A stretch of DNA of 64,000 nt from Streptomyces mangrovi (GCF_900114215.1 NZ_FOSG01000001.1:62001-126000); one strand, 5' to 3'; counted from the first letter of the stretch, positions 26,102 through 34,917 are shown. A program made the numbers and translations. The notes: a model not told the origin generated them from the sequence alone.

Positions 26102-26521
26102 ATGTTGACCGGACCGCGGTTCGTCCTCGACGCTCAGCCTCTCTCCCTGCTCGCCGAAGACGACCACCGCATGGTCGCATTGCTCGAGATCGCCCGTCAG
26201 GAGAGCTTCGCACCGATGATCAGCGCAGTCACGATCGCGGAGGTGAGACGGACCGGAAAAACGGAGGAGAGGCTGCGATGGCTGAGATCGCGCCTCACCG
26301 TGGTGCCCGTGACCGAGAAGACCGCGGACCTGGCAGCCGCTCTGCTGGAGCAAACCGGTCCGGACGGTCACGAGTGCGTGGTGGATTCACTGGTCGTCGC
26401 CACTGCAGCCGGCGTCATGGGCCCCGTGAAGGTCGTCTCCTCCGACGGTTCCCACGTACCCAAGCTCTGTGCGGCAGCGTCGACGGGACGCACATCCCCG
26501 GTGCAGTGGGTCAGGGTTTAG
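26102..26521 (+). CDS. PIN-domain (VapC-like) toxin
   Basis: The 139-residue protein has PIN-type acids: Asp in FVLDAQPLSLLAEDD near residue 10, Glu in ISAVTIAEVRRTG (about 46), and Asp in CVVDSLVVATA (about 93). A last acid in VVSSDGSHVPKL (about 112) completes the four-acid Mg site. The family cleaves RNA, often tRNA. It pairs with the upstream RHH protein. PIN toxins usually have Val/Asp at the start as here; the length fits. Target unknown. Confidence 0.8.
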   Translation: MLTGPRFVLDAQPLSLLAEDDHRMVALLEIARQESFAPMISAVTIAEVRRTGKTEERLRWLRSRLTVVPVTEKTADLAAALLEQTGPDGHECVVDSLVVATAAGVMGPVKVVSSDGSHVPKLCAAASTGRTSPVQWVRV

Positions 26522-26561
26522 CCGTGGCCCCGCCATGCGGTGCGGCATGGTCCATACATGC

Positions 26562-27281
26562 TCACACCGGCGTGACGGGCCAGCCGGTGGTGATCAGGTA
26601 CTGGCCGAAGAGGTAGCCCGCCATGATCGCGACCTCCTGGCCGGGGAAGACGTGCCCGGCGGCCTGGAGGCCGATGAGCAGGTCCGAGCCGAGGAAGGCC
26701 AGCGCGCCCGTGCCCGCGCGGGCGCCGGTGCCCAGGGCGGTGACGGCCATGGCCGTCAGGGCGAGGCTGTAACCCGCCACCGGCAGGCGCAACCGCTTCT
26801 CCAGCCCCGGGGCGATGGCGGCGTTGGCAGCGGCCCAGCCGGCCAGACCGGCCGCCGCGATCCAGGGGCGGCGGCGCAGGCCCTTCAGCGCGCCCTGGCG
26901 TACGTAGCCGGCCGTGTAGCTGACCTGGGTGCCCAGGAAGGCGGCCATGCCCAGGAGGAAGGCGGGCTCGTACTCGTCGGCGAGGAGGGCGGTGTCGCCG
27001 GCCGTGGCGCAGGCCAGTCCGGCCAGCAGGGCCTTCGGGGCGGGGGCGTCCGCCGTCTCGCGGCGGCGCAGGGCGTGGGCGGCCAGCGCCGGCATCAGCA
27101 GCGGCTTGCCGGCGCGGGCGGCGCCGCGCGGGCGGCGGGCGGTGGCCAGCAGATCGGCCGCCGCGAGCGCGCCGAAGGCGACCAGCGCGCTCCTGCCGTG
27201 CCCGTCGGGGCGGGTGAGCCGGGCCGCCGCCCGGCGGGTGCGGCGCGCGCCGCGCCCCGGAGCCGTCGCGAAGATCGTCAT
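26562..27281 (-). CDS. YhhN-family (lysoplasmalogenase-like) membrane protein
   Basis: The 239-residue protein has about eight hydrophobic helices after a basic N-terminus. Family features include an acid in the helix containing CATAGDTALL, another in FLGSDLLIGL, and the ending AGYLFGQYLITTGWP. The YhhN/TMEM86 family hydrolyses lysoplasmalogen ether lipids in animals; the bacterial role is uncertain. The ATG at 27281 is chosen by homology. It converges with the PIN toxin gene. Confidence 0.85.
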   Translation of the reverse strand: MTIFATAPGRGARRTRRAAARLTRPDGHGRSALVAFGALAAADLLATARRPRGAARAGKPLLMPALAAHALRRRETADAPAPKALLAGLACATAGDTALLADEYEPAFLLGMAAFLGTQVSYTAGYVRQGALKGLRRRPWIAAAGLAGWAAANAAIAPGLEKRLRLPVAGYSLALTAMAVTALGTGARAGTGALAFLGSDLLIGLQAAGHVFPGQEVAIMAGYLFGQYLITTGWPVTPV

Positions 27282-27389
27282 GGGGGCACAGTCTGGCGGT
27301 CCCGGCGGCGCGCTTCAATGGCCCGGCCGGACCGGATGCGGCCGGGGGCGGCCCGGTACAGCCCGGTGCGGCCCGGTGCGGCCCGAGGA

Positions 27390-27752
27390 TCAGGTGTGGC
27401 CGGGGCCGCCGGAGCCGAAGCCTCCGCTGCTGCCGGGACTCCAGGTGGGGCGCTTGTCGGGGTCGACGGGGTGGGTGTCCTCGTGCTCCTGGAGCTCGTA
27501 CGGGAGTCGGCGCCTGCCGTCACGGGGCAGTTCCTCGTCGTCCCGGACGCCGTCCTCGTAGACGATCGGCTCGTCCGGGCAGTCGGTCGGGGTGGAGACC
27601 CCCTCGTCGCCGCGCTTGAGGATGCGCAGCCCGTACACCACGGCCAGGATCAGCAGGCCCACCACCACGATTCCCGCGAGGAGGGGGCCGAGGCCGATCG
27701 TCAGATCGGAAGCGGCCAGTGGGATGTGATCCGCTGCGTAGATGCCGTTCAT
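27390..27752 (-). CDS. DUF6479-like single-helix membrane protein
   Basis: The 120-residue protein has a short external N-terminus, one membrane helix (IGLGPLLAGIVVVGLLILAVVYGLRIL, about residues 19-45), then a charged cytoplasmic tail with an acidic YEDGVRDDEELPRDG region and a Gly-rich end. The pattern fits the Streptomyces DUF6479 family as I remember it. The ATG at 27752 lies just after the mazG start region in the opposite order: it is downstream of mazG on the same strand, 28 bp away, so probably co-transcribed. Confidence 0.7.
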   Translation of the reverse strand: MNGIYAADHIPLAASDLTIGLGPLLAGIVVVGLLILAVVYGLRILKRGDEGVSTPTDCPDEPIVYEDGVRDDEELPRDGRRRLPYELQEHEDTHPVDPDKRPTWSPGSSGGFGSGGPGHT

Positions 27753-27780
27753 GGCCTTCGGGTACCCCCGTGCGGCCCGG

Positions 27781-28872
27781 TCACTCGGCCCGGGGCGGCT
27801 CCTGCCGGTCTCCGGCTCCCGTGCCCGCCGTGCCCGCCCCGAGCGCGCTCTCGGCCGCCCGTATGGCGTCCCGGTAGGTGCGGGCCGCCGCCCGCAGGGC
27901 CGTCTCGGGGTCGGTGCCCTGGGCCTCGGCGCGGGCGGCCAGGGCCAGCAGCTCGTAGCCGACGCCCTCGCCGGCCGGGAGGGCGTCGATGCCCGCGCCG
28001 CGGGCCCGGCCGGCGAGCTTCGCGGCCAGGGCGAGGGCCGGCTGGCCCAGCGGAATGCCCTCGGTGACCGAATCCCGCCGCTTCTCGACCGCCTTGGTGC
28101 GCAGCCAGTGGGCCTTGACCTCCTCCGGCGTCCCGGCGGTCTCGTCGCCGAAGACGTGGGGGTGGCGGTGGACCAGCTTCTCCACGATCGTGGCCGCCAC
28201 GTCGTCGACGGAGAACGGCTCGTCGGGGTCGTCCTGGGCGATGCGGGCGTGGAAGACCACCTGGAGCAGCACGTCGCCCAGCTCCTCGCGCAGGGCCTCG
28301 CGGTCGCCCTCCTCGATGGCCTCGACCAGCTCGTACATCTCCTCGACGCCGTACTTGACCAGGTCCTCGCCGGTGCGGGTGCCGCTCCAGGGGCACTCGG
28401 CGCGGATGCGGTCCATGACCTGCACCAGGTCCAGCAGTCGGGCGCCGGGCAGGTCGTAGGAGCCGGGCAGCAGTTCCAGCTCGGGCATCGCCTCGCGGCC
28501 GGAGCCGGCCATGCGGGCCAGCCCGTCGGTCAGCTCCGGTTCGCCCTCGGCGCCGGCGAGGACCACCACCGTCGTGCCGCCCTCCGCCGCCGGGACACCG
28601 TCGCCGCTCCCGGCCGCCGGGCCGCCGCCGTCCGCGCCCGTGCAGGCGTCCACCAGTTCGCGGGCGGTGGGCCGGGCGATCTCCACCTCGACGCCCGCGT
28701 CCCGGACGTACGGGAGCTGCGGGTGGCCGGGGTCCGGGCACAGGACGCGGCCGGCCGTGCGCAGCGCCTGCCAGGCGGGCCAGGACAGCAGTCCGGGCGC
28801 GACGCGGTGGCTGGTGGTGAGCAGGACGATGCGGCCGGTGGCGGGGGCCGGCGCGGGGCTGGAGAGGTTCAC
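27781..28872 (-). CDS. mazG: MazG nucleoside triphosphate pyrophosphohydrolase
   Basis: The 363-residue protein is a MazG domain fused to a degenerate N-terminal half. Residues 1-125 retain the start of a tetrapyrrole-methylase-like fold (IVLLTTSHRVAPGLL..., VVVLAG). Residues 145-265 carry MazG: LVQVMDRIRAECPW, EEMYELVEAIEEGD and ELGDVLLQVVFHARIA with the EExxE Mg motif. It hydrolyses NTPs, including damaged or alarmone-related ones. The long Ala-rich C-terminus lacks a second clear MazG repeat. The start at 28872 lies divergent from nothing close; upstream is the pyruvyltransferase gene in the same direction. Confidence 0.9.
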   Translation of the reverse strand: MNLSSPAPAPATGRIVLLTTSHRVAPGLLSWPAWQALRTAGRVLCPDPGHPQLPYVRDAGVEVEIARPTARELVDACTGADGGGPAAGSGDGVPAAEGGTTVVVLAGAEGEPELTDGLARMAGSGREAMPELELLPGSYDLPGARLLDLVQVMDRIRAECPWSGTRTGEDLVKYGVEEMYELVEAIEEGDREALREELGDVLLQVVFHARIAQDDPDEPFSVDDVAATIVEKLVHRHPHVFGDETAGTPEEVKAHWLRTKAVEKRRDSVTEGIPLGQPALALAAKLAGRARGAGIDALPAGEGVGYELLALAARAEAQGTDPETALRAAARTYRDAIRAAESALGAGTAGTGAGDRQEPPRAE

Positions 28873-28900
28873 GCCCCGAACGTAACCGATCGGCGCCGGT

Positions 28901-31228
28901 TCACCCCGCCGGGGCCGGTGCGCCGGGGCCGGTGAGGTGTGCGGCCTCCACGGGGACGCCCAGGCACCGTTCCAGCTCGGCGAGGTTGGCGCGGGTGGTC
29001 TCCCACAGCGGCCGCTGCCGCCCCAGGACGTCGGCCACCGCCGCGTCGTGGTCGTCCAGCAGGGCCGCGGCCCGCTCGGCGAGCTTCGCGCCCAGGTGCC
29101 GGTCGTGCACGGACAGCCCCCACTCGGGGCGGTCGATGTCGGCCAGGAAGTACGCCAGCTTGGGGTGCGAGATCAGGCTGAGGACCGGGGTGCCGCAGCC
29201 GAAGGGGATCATCCCGGCGTGCCCGCGCATCCCTATGACCAGGCGGGTGCGGCGGAAGCGCTCGTAGATCCCGGCGTTGGACAGGTCGTAGAGCGGCTCG
29301 ACGGGCAGCGCGATGCCGTGCTCCCGGCGCAGGTCGTGCACGAACCGCTCGTCGACGGGCGTGTGGGGCGCGTACCGCACCTCCGCGCGCTTGCCCAGCT
29401 CGCGCACCGCGGCGGCCATCTCGGCCAGGAAGTGGCCGTAGTCGTGGCCGAAGCGCAGGCCCGCGCGGTCGTACGCGCAGTTGATCAGCACGGTGTCGTC
29501 GCGCCGCACGGGGTCGGTCCAGCCGGGCGAGAGCCTGCGCAGCACGGTGGTGGGGCACGGCTGGTAGCGCACCTTCTCCCGCAGGGAGGGGGGCAGCAGC
29601 GCCCGGACGCGTTCGACCGAGCCGTGGTTGCGCAGGCCGAAGAACGCCGACTTCTCCACCAGGGTCCGCAGGCTCTCGGTGAACCGGGTGCGGCGGTACG
29701 CCTGGCCGTCGAAGACGTTGTAGCCGACCGCGAGGACCGCCAGCGGCACGGTGATCCGCTCCAGCATCGCGTCGGGGACGTTCCACTGCCAGGCGCTGTT
29801 GCCGTTGGGCCAGGTGTCGGGGAGGAACAGTCCGCCGCCGCCGACGACCAGGGCTCGGCGGGCGTTCACGCGCTCCAGGGCCACCTCGTCGAAGAGGCGG
29901 TGGACCGGCACCGGCAGCCAGCGGCGCGGTCCGGTGTCGGCGCCGAAGCACAGCCGTACGGCCTCGGGTAGCACCTTGTCGCCCGCGTTCTCCTGGCCGG
30001 AGGCGAACAGCGCCACATGCGCGAGCTGCCCGTCGCCGGGGACGTCGGGGGCGGGCTCGCCGGGCAGCAGGGCCAGGCTGCGGCAGGTGCGGTTGACGGG
30101 CTCGGCGTCGAGCCCTTCGCGGGCGTACGCGCGGGCCGAGTCGTCGTCGCCGCGCAGCCACGCCAGCCGCGCGAGCCGGCTGAACGCCTTCGGCGCGACC
30201 GCGGGCGAGGCGGTGGCCAGCAGCAGATGGGTCTCGGCCTCGGCGTGGCGGGACTCGGCCATCAGCGCACTGCCCAGCGTCTCGTGGAAGCGCGGCTGGT
30301 CGGCCCGGGGAGTGACCGACAGCAGCACCTCGACGGCCTCGCGGTAGCGGCCCTCCTCGGTGTGGACGAGGGCGAGGGCGCGGGCCAGGTCGACGGTGGC
30401 GCCGCGCTCCAGCAGGGGGCGGGCGAGGTGAGCGAGGAGGGCGGGGTGCCTGGGGCCGGGCAGGGAGCAGTAGGCGGTGCGGAAGTCGTCGTCGGCCATC
30501 TCGTAGCGGGCGCGGGCGCGCTCGGCGGGGCTGCGTTCCTCCCCGTGTCCGGTACCGGTGTCCTCCGCGCCGCCGAACCGCAGGATCACCGTTTCCTCCG
30601 GGACGGGCAGGTCGCCGTGCAGGCGGCGGACGGGGAGGTCGTGACGGCCGTCGAGGGGCACGACGCATCCGGGTACGCCGTCACCGGCCAGCCGGGCGCG
30701 GGTGGAGTCGGCGAGCCACTCCCGCTGGAGGACCAGCAGGCCCTCGTCCGCCTGTACGCGGGGTTCACCGGAGGGCAGGGGGAGCTGCAAGGCCGCGCCC
30801 ACGCCGTGGCGCAGCCGCAGCAGGGGGCCGATGTCACCCAGCACCACCATGTCGGGGCCCAGCATGATCACGGTGTCGTACTCGTGCGCCCGCAGGGCCT
30901 CCCACCGTCCGAGCCGTGTCCTGCGGGCGGTGATCCGGGGGTGCAGGCGCCGGGCGGCGTCCAGGGCGGATTCGGGCAGTCCGGGGTGGAGGAGGAGGAA
31001 GTCCTCGCAGACGCGGGGGTTGGTCAGCGCCAAGCTGCGCAGCAGGGTCAGCAGGCCGGGGAGGGTGTCCTCGTCGGCGTGGCAGGCGAAGGCGATGCGG
31101 CGCCTGCCGGTCAGGGCGGCGGTGTCGGCGGTGTCGGTGGCGGTGTCGGTGTCGGTGGCGGTGTCGGTGGCGGTGTCGGTGGCGTTGGCGTTGGCGGCTT
31201 CGATGCCGGCGGTGCGGGAGGCGGTCAT
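28901..31228 (-). CDS. Glycosyltransferase-like/TPR/polysaccharide pyruvyl transferase fusion
   Basis: The 775-residue protein has three parts. After a Thr/Asp repeat tail (residues 17-37), residues 43-260 look like a GT-A/GT8-type domain (FACHADEDTLPGLLTLLRSL, YDTVIMLGPDMVVLGD with a D-x-D-like end). Residues 265-385 are TPR-like helices (ALALVHTEEGRYREAVEVLL). Residues 395-720 are a polysaccharide pyruvyl transferase domain (HVALFASGQENAGDKVLPEA, VVGGGGLFLPDT, FGLRNHGSVERV, GMRGHAGMIPFGCGTPVLSL). It would attach a ketal pyruvate to a surface glycan. Its ATG overlaps the GT29-like gene stop (ATGA). A longer merged frame upstream is not used. Confidence 0.8.
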   Translation of the reverse strand: MTASRTAGIEAANANATDTATDTATDTDTATDTADTAALTGRRRIAFACHADEDTLPGLLTLLRSLALTNPRVCEDFLLLHPGLPESALDAARRLHPRITARRTRLGRWEALRAHEYDTVIMLGPDMVVLGDIGPLLRLRHGVGAALQLPLPSGEPRVQADEGLLVLQREWLADSTRARLAGDGVPGCVVPLDGRHDLPVRRLHGDLPVPEETVILRFGGAEDTGTGHGEERSPAERARARYEMADDDFRTAYCSLPGPRHPALLAHLARPLLERGATVDLARALALVHTEEGRYREAVEVLLSVTPRADQPRFHETLGSALMAESRHAEAETHLLLATASPAVAPKAFSRLARLAWLRGDDDSARAYAREGLDAEPVNRTCRSLALLPGEPAPDVPGDGQLAHVALFASGQENAGDKVLPEAVRLCFGADTGPRRWLPVPVHRLFDEVALERVNARRALVVGGGGLFLPDTWPNGNSAWQWNVPDAMLERITVPLAVLAVGYNVFDGQAYRRTRFTESLRTLVEKSAFFGLRNHGSVERVRALLPPSLREKVRYQPCPTTVLRRLSPGWTDPVRRDDTVLINCAYDRAGLRFGHDYGHFLAEMAAAVRELGKRAEVRYAPHTPVDERFVHDLRREHGIALPVEPLYDLSNAGIYERFRRTRLVIGMRGHAGMIPFGCGTPVLSLISHPKLAYFLADIDRPEWGLSVHDRHLGAKLAERAAALLDDHDAAVADVLGRQRPLWETTRANLAELERCLGVPVEAAHLTGPGAPAPAG
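31121..31197. repeat. GTCGGT/GGCGGT hexamer repeat near the pyruvyltransferase start
   Basis: Irregular tandem hexamers over about 77 bp encode the TD/TA repeat at residues 11-36 of the minus-strand gene. Units are multiples of three, so slippage would change tail length without breaking the frame. Confidence 0.8.
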
Positions 31229-32607
31229 CGCAGGGAGATCCTCGTCCGTGTGCTGTCCTCGGCCCGGGCCTCGGCCCAGGCACGTTCGGCGGGGCGCAGC
31301 CGGCCGGGGCCCGGCAGGTCGAAGCCGATCAGGTCCACGACCGGGCAGACTCCCAGGAAGTCCAGCAGCCGCAGCATCGTGAAGGCGGTGGTCGGGCCGG
31401 GGTCCGCGGCACTCTCGCCGATCAGCGCCGGATCGGTCACCGGGTGGCGGAGCGAGGCGTCGCCGACGCGGCGCTGCGCACCGGGGACCAGCCGCCGTAC
31501 CGCGTGCAGCCACTCGTCGGCCGGATCGCCGAACACCAGCCGGATGCCGACCCGGTGGTCCAGGCGCGCGGTGGTGCGGTGGGAGAGGGCGTGGATGTCG
31601 GTGCGCTCCCCCGCGCCGGGGCCGTCCTGCGGGAAGGCGTCGCAGCGGACGACGAGGTCGTAGGCGTCGATCCCGGCGTCCGGCACGTGGTCGGCGAGCC
31701 GCGGGGCGTTCGACACCAGGCACACCGTCCGGCCCGCCACGGCGTTGCGCAGGTCGCCGACCGCGAGCGGCTCCCCGTCGTCCCCGCCCTCGCCCCTGCC
31801 ACCGAGGAGGGGGTCGGACATCCGGCCCCGCCCGTCCAGCCGGCAGTACGCGGCGTACAGCGCGGCGAGGTCCCGTACGGCGGGGTCGGCCGCGCCGCGC
31901 TCGCGCAGGCGGTGGTCCATGTAGGCGGTGAAGGCGACGCGGACCTCGGACGCCGGCAGGCCGCCTCCGGCCGCCTCGGCGAAGGCGCGGGCCTCGGGAC
32001 AGTCGTCGGCGGGGAACAGTCGCAGGGCCCCGGCAAGGCATTCCCGCCGTTCGGTGAGCGCGGCCAGGCGGGCGGCGGCGGCACGGGTGCCCGGGCCGGG
32101 CCCGGACAGGGCCAAGTGGCGCTCGTACGCCTCGGCGGCGACGGCGCCGCGCCCGAGTCCTTCCAGGGCGCGGGCACGCAGCAGCCAGGCCGCCCTGGAG
32201 TTGCGGCGGACGGTCAGGGCGGTGTCGGCCAGGAGGAGAGCGAGCCGGAGGTCGCGGGCGTCCGCCGCGGCGCGCCCGGTCTTCTCCCCCGCCGCGTCGA
32301 GAGCCGCGCCACCGGCGCGCAGCAGGGTGTCGAAGGACTCCTTGTCCACGGCCGGGCCGGAGGAGCGCCCGGCGGCCACGTCTCGGACGGTGTGCGCGGC
32401 GATCAGGGCGCCGAGCGCGGCGATCAGGCGGTTGTGCCCCGCGTCCGGCTCTCCGCCCGGCCCGGTGAGTTCGGCCAGCCGGTCCGCGCAGGCGCGGACG
32501 CATCCGGTGAGCGCGGTGCGCGCCTCGGCCTCGCGCGCGGCGCCCGGCCGCAGGCGCGGGATCCCCGGCCACGCCCGTGGCACGGCCCCGGGCCTCTTCG
32601 TCCTCAT
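31225..32607 (-). CDS. GT29-like (sialyltransferase-fold) glycosyltransferase
   Basis: The 460-residue protein has a helical N-terminal half (1-250, TPR-like: AWLLRARALEGLGRGAVAAEAYERH) and a C-terminal catalytic-like half. RTVCLVSNAPRLADHV...DAYDLVVRCDAFP (about 284-325) resembles sialylmotif L, and PTTAFTMLRLLDFLG...VDLIGFD (about 405-430) resembles sialylmotif S, the two hallmarks of family GT29. GT29 is mainly eukaryotic and rare in bacteria. The sugar donor is unknown. The ATG at 32607 has GGAGAGA; it is the first gene of the pair with the pyruvyltransferase. No signal peptide is seen, so it acts in the cytoplasm. Confidence 0.75.
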   Translation of the reverse strand: MRTKRPGAVPRAWPGIPRLRPGAAREAEARTALTGCVRACADRLAELTGPGGEPDAGHNRLIAALGALIAAHTVRDVAAGRSSGPAVDKESFDTLLRAGGAALDAAGEKTGRAAADARDLRLALLLADTALTVRRNSRAAWLLRARALEGLGRGAVAAEAYERHLALSGPGPGTRAAAARLAALTERRECLAGALRLFPADDCPEARAFAEAAGGGLPASEVRVAFTAYMDHRLRERGAADPAVRDLAALYAAYCRLDGRGRMSDPLLGGRGEGGDDGEPLAVGDLRNAVAGRTVCLVSNAPRLADHVPDAGIDAYDLVVRCDAFPQDGPGAGERTDIHALSHRTTARLDHRVGIRLVFGDPADEWLHAVRRLVPGAQRRVGDASLRHPVTDPALIGESAADPGPTTAFTMLRLLDFLGVCPVVDLIGFDLPGPGRLRPAERAWAEARAEDSTRTRISLR

Positions 32608-32652
32608 GTCTCTCCACTGTTCGGCGGTGGGAGGCCGAACAGTGCCCGACCG

Positions 32653-32679
32653 CCGCACGGCGTGTGTGACGCCGTGCGG
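32653..32679 (-). terminator. Terminator after the SurA-like lipoprotein gene
   Basis: 10-bp stem CCGCACGGCG with a 7-nt loop, 65 bp past the stop of the minus-strand gene ending at 32744, just before the GT29-like gene start. Confidence 0.65.
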
Positions 32680-32743
32680 GCTTCCGGGTGAACAGTGGCG
32701 GAACCGTCGGCGAGGACCGGCGGGCCGGGCCGGGAACCGGTCG

Positions 32744-33394
32744 TCAGGCGGGCTGCTGCGGCTCGGGGCTGGAGACGTTCCTGATCCACGGCTCCTCGGC
32801 GTCGGTCAGGGTGATCTGCTTGTCGTCCCAGGCGCCGAAGCGCGGGTTGACGGTCACGTCCAGCTTCTCGGAGGCCTTGGTCAGCGCCTGCGTGATCTCC
32901 TGCTGGCCCTGCGGCGTCCGGAGGTTCACGCCCAGCTTCCCGGCCAGTTTCTGGACCAGCAGCTGGGAGCGCACCGCCTGGTCGATCTCGTCGGGCGCCA
33001 CGGCCCGCTGCTGGAGCATCATCGCCTCCAGTTGCTCGGGGCCGCCCACGTTGCGCTCGGCCTCCTCCCGAGCCCGCTGGACCTCGCCGCGGTTCACCGT
33101 CACCCCGGCGTCCTCGGCGGCCCGCTCCAGCACCCGCCCGAAGACCAGGGAGCCGACCGTGCCGCGGGTGAGCTGCTCGGTGTTCTGGATCAGCTCGGCG
33201 CTGCGGTCCGACTCGCCCTGCGCGGCCCGCACGGCCCGCACCTGCGACTGCACCTGCTCCATGGTGATCCGCTCACCGCCGACGACGGCCGCCGCACCCG
33301 GGTGGGCATCGCTGCCGCACGCGGTCAGCAGCGGCGCCGCGACGAGCACCGCCGCCGCGGCTGAGAGGGGGAGCGAGGTCCTGCGGCGGAACAT
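32744..33394 (-). CDS. SurA N-terminal-domain lipoprotein
   Basis: The 216-residue lipoprotein has a basic start MFRRRTSL, a hydrophobic signal and lipobox LLTAC (Cys about residue 26). A SurA_N-type chaperone domain follows (VVGGERITMEQVQSQVRAVRAAQG, then helices with QLTRGTVGSLVFGRVLERAAEDAG). The parvulin isomerase domain is absent; a short C-terminal VNPRFGAWDDKQITL strand remains, as in actinobacterial SurA-like proteins. It probably assists folding of exported proteins. The ATG at 33394 has AGGAGG. It lies immediately after mazG and glycan genes and is divergent from the acyltransferase. Confidence 0.85.
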   Translation of the reverse strand: MFRRRTSLPLSAAAAVLVAAPLLTACGSDAHPGAAAVVGGERITMEQVQSQVRAVRAAQGESDRSAELIQNTEQLTRGTVGSLVFGRVLERAAEDAGVTVNRGEVQRAREEAERNVGGPEQLEAMMLQQRAVAPDEIDQAVRSQLLVQKLAGKLGVNLRTPQGQQEITQALTKASEKLDVTVNPRFGAWDDKQITLTDAEEPWIRNVSSPEPQQPA

Positions 33395-33664
33395 TGAGCC
33401 TCCTGAGTGCGGCTGTGGAACGGATGGTGTGGACGATGTTGGGGAACACCTGTGCAATGCCGTCCCGGCGATGATCGATGCTAGGCAGTCGGCGTGACTC
33501 CCACCACCGTTTCGGCACTGTTTCGGCAAACGAGCCCATGGCCGGCGGGACGCGCCGCCCGCTCCGGAGCCCGCTCCGGAGCCCGTTCCGGAACGGGCGG
33601 CGGCTCGGGCAGTGTTCGCCGGTCGTTACCGTTCCGTACACCTGGGTGCCCGAGAGTGGCCTCC

Positions 33665-34846
33665 GTGTCCAACGAAACAGCCGTGCAGTCCCCGGAGCGC
33701 GGCCCCGACGCCGGCGCGGGCTCCGGGCAGAGCGACCCCGCGCGGGAGGCGGCCCTCCCCGGGGTTCCGGCGCCCGCCGTCCACTCGTCCTCCCCCGCGC
33801 CCGGGTCCGCGTCCGCGTCGCGCGAGCACCGGCACGACATCGACCTGATGCGGCTGATCTGCTCGGTCGCGGTGATGCTGGGCCACGTCGGCGGGGTGTT
33901 CATCGCCGCGGTCGACCGGCAGGAGGCGAACGGGCCCGGCGCCTACTGGACCGGGCACGTCGTGGAGGCGCTCAATCCGTTCGCGGTGCCGATGTACTTC
34001 GCCATCGCGGGATGGGCGGTGCTGGTCGGCGCGCCGCCGCGCGACAGCCGGCGCATGTGGCGGCGGATCGTGCGCAACTCGGTGCCGCTGTTCGTCTGGA
34101 CGGCCCTCTACCTGCTGTGGGGCCGGGCGTGGGGCACCAACGACGGCCCGGTGTCGCGGCTGGCGGTGGAGGCCCTGTTCGGGTCGGTGCGGCCCGCGTA
34201 CCACCTGTGGTTCATGTACGCCTACATTCCGCTGATCGCCGCCCTGGCCTTCGTGGTGCTCGTGCGGGCCGGGAGGCGGCCGTGGGGCCTGGGCGCGGTG
34301 CTGCTGGTGCTCGCGTCGGCGCCCTCCCTGATGGGCGACCTGGAGCGGTGGACCGGATGGGACCTGCCGCGCTTCGGCTGGGGCTTCGGCGTCTACCAGG
34401 TGGCGTATGCGCTGGGCGGCGCGATGCTGTTCGCCCTGCCGGCCGGGGCCCTGGGCCGTCTGGCGGGCCGCCGGTGGGTGTGGGCGGTGCCGATGGCGCT
34501 GACGGCGGCCGGGGTGCTCTGGTACCACACACGGGTCCACTACGTGATCCCCAACGCACACCTTCTGGTCGCCGTGATGACCGGCTGTGTGCTGCTCATG
34601 GTCACCCGGGTGCGGGTGCCGGACCGGTGGGTCCCGTCGCTGTCGAAGCTGGCCGGGGCGGCACTGGGCGCCTACATGGTGCATGTGATGGTGATCTCGG
34701 CGATCGTGGAGCCGCTGGTCTCCGCGGATGTGCCGGGGGCGGTGGCCGGGCCGCTGTTCGTGGTGCTGCTGGCCGCCACGGTCGTGGTCTCGTTCGGCGC
34801 GAGCCTGCTGTGGGGGCGGCTGGGGCTGCGCAGGTATCTGGGTTAG
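33665..34846 (+). CDS. Membrane acyltransferase 3 family protein
   Basis: The 393-residue integral membrane protein has a Ser/Pro-rich N-terminal tail (1-53), then about ten hydrophobic helices. The catalytic-type start HDIDLMRLICSVAVMLGHV (about 55-75, with His) matches acyltransferase_3/OafA proteins, which O-acetylate surface sugars or antibiotics. The GTG at 33665 is preferred (a GTG at 33656 is an alternative). It is divergent from the SurA-like gene in a 270-bp gap that also holds GCTCCGGAGCCC-type repeats (33560-33600). It is likely part of the glycopolymer locus. Confidence 0.85.
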   Translation: MSNETAVQSPERGPDAGAGSGQSDPAREAALPGVPAPAVHSSSPAPGSASASREHRHDIDLMRLICSVAVMLGHVGGVFIAAVDRQEANGPGAYWTGHVVEALNPFAVPMYFAIAGWAVLVGAPPRDSRRMWRRIVRNSVPLFVWTALYLLWGRAWGTNDGPVSRLAVEALFGSVRPAYHLWFMYAYIPLIAALAFVVLVRAGRRPWGLGAVLLVLASAPSLMGDLERWTGWDLPRFGWGFGVYQVAYALGGAMLFALPAGALGRLAGRRWVWAVPMALTAAGVLWYHTRVHYVIPNAHLLVAVMTGCVLLMVTRVRVPDRWVPSLSKLAGAALGAYMVHVMVISAIVEPLVSADVPGAVAGPLFVVLLAATVVVSFGASLLWGRLGLRRYLG

Positions 34847-34853
34847 CCGTGTC

Positions 34854-34909
34854 GGCCGACCCGGCCCGTGCCGGAGCCCACCGGGGCTCGGGCACGGGCC
34901 GGGTCGGCC
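34854..34909. terminator. Large bidirectional terminator between convergent acyltransferase and polysialyltransferase-like genes
   Basis: Perfect 19-bp outer stem (34854-34872 with 34891-34909) and a 6-bp inner stem (GAGCCC/GGGCTC) with an ACCG loop, in the 71-bp gap between two convergent genes. Confidence 0.8.
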
Positions 34910-34917
34910 CGGTCCGC

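Noticed and set aside
28901..32617. One 1238-codon minus-strand frame joining the pyruvyltransferase to upstream DNA
   Set aside because: The extra upstream part is the wrong-frame reading of the GT29-like gene. An ATG at 31228 overlapping that gene's stop is the natural start.
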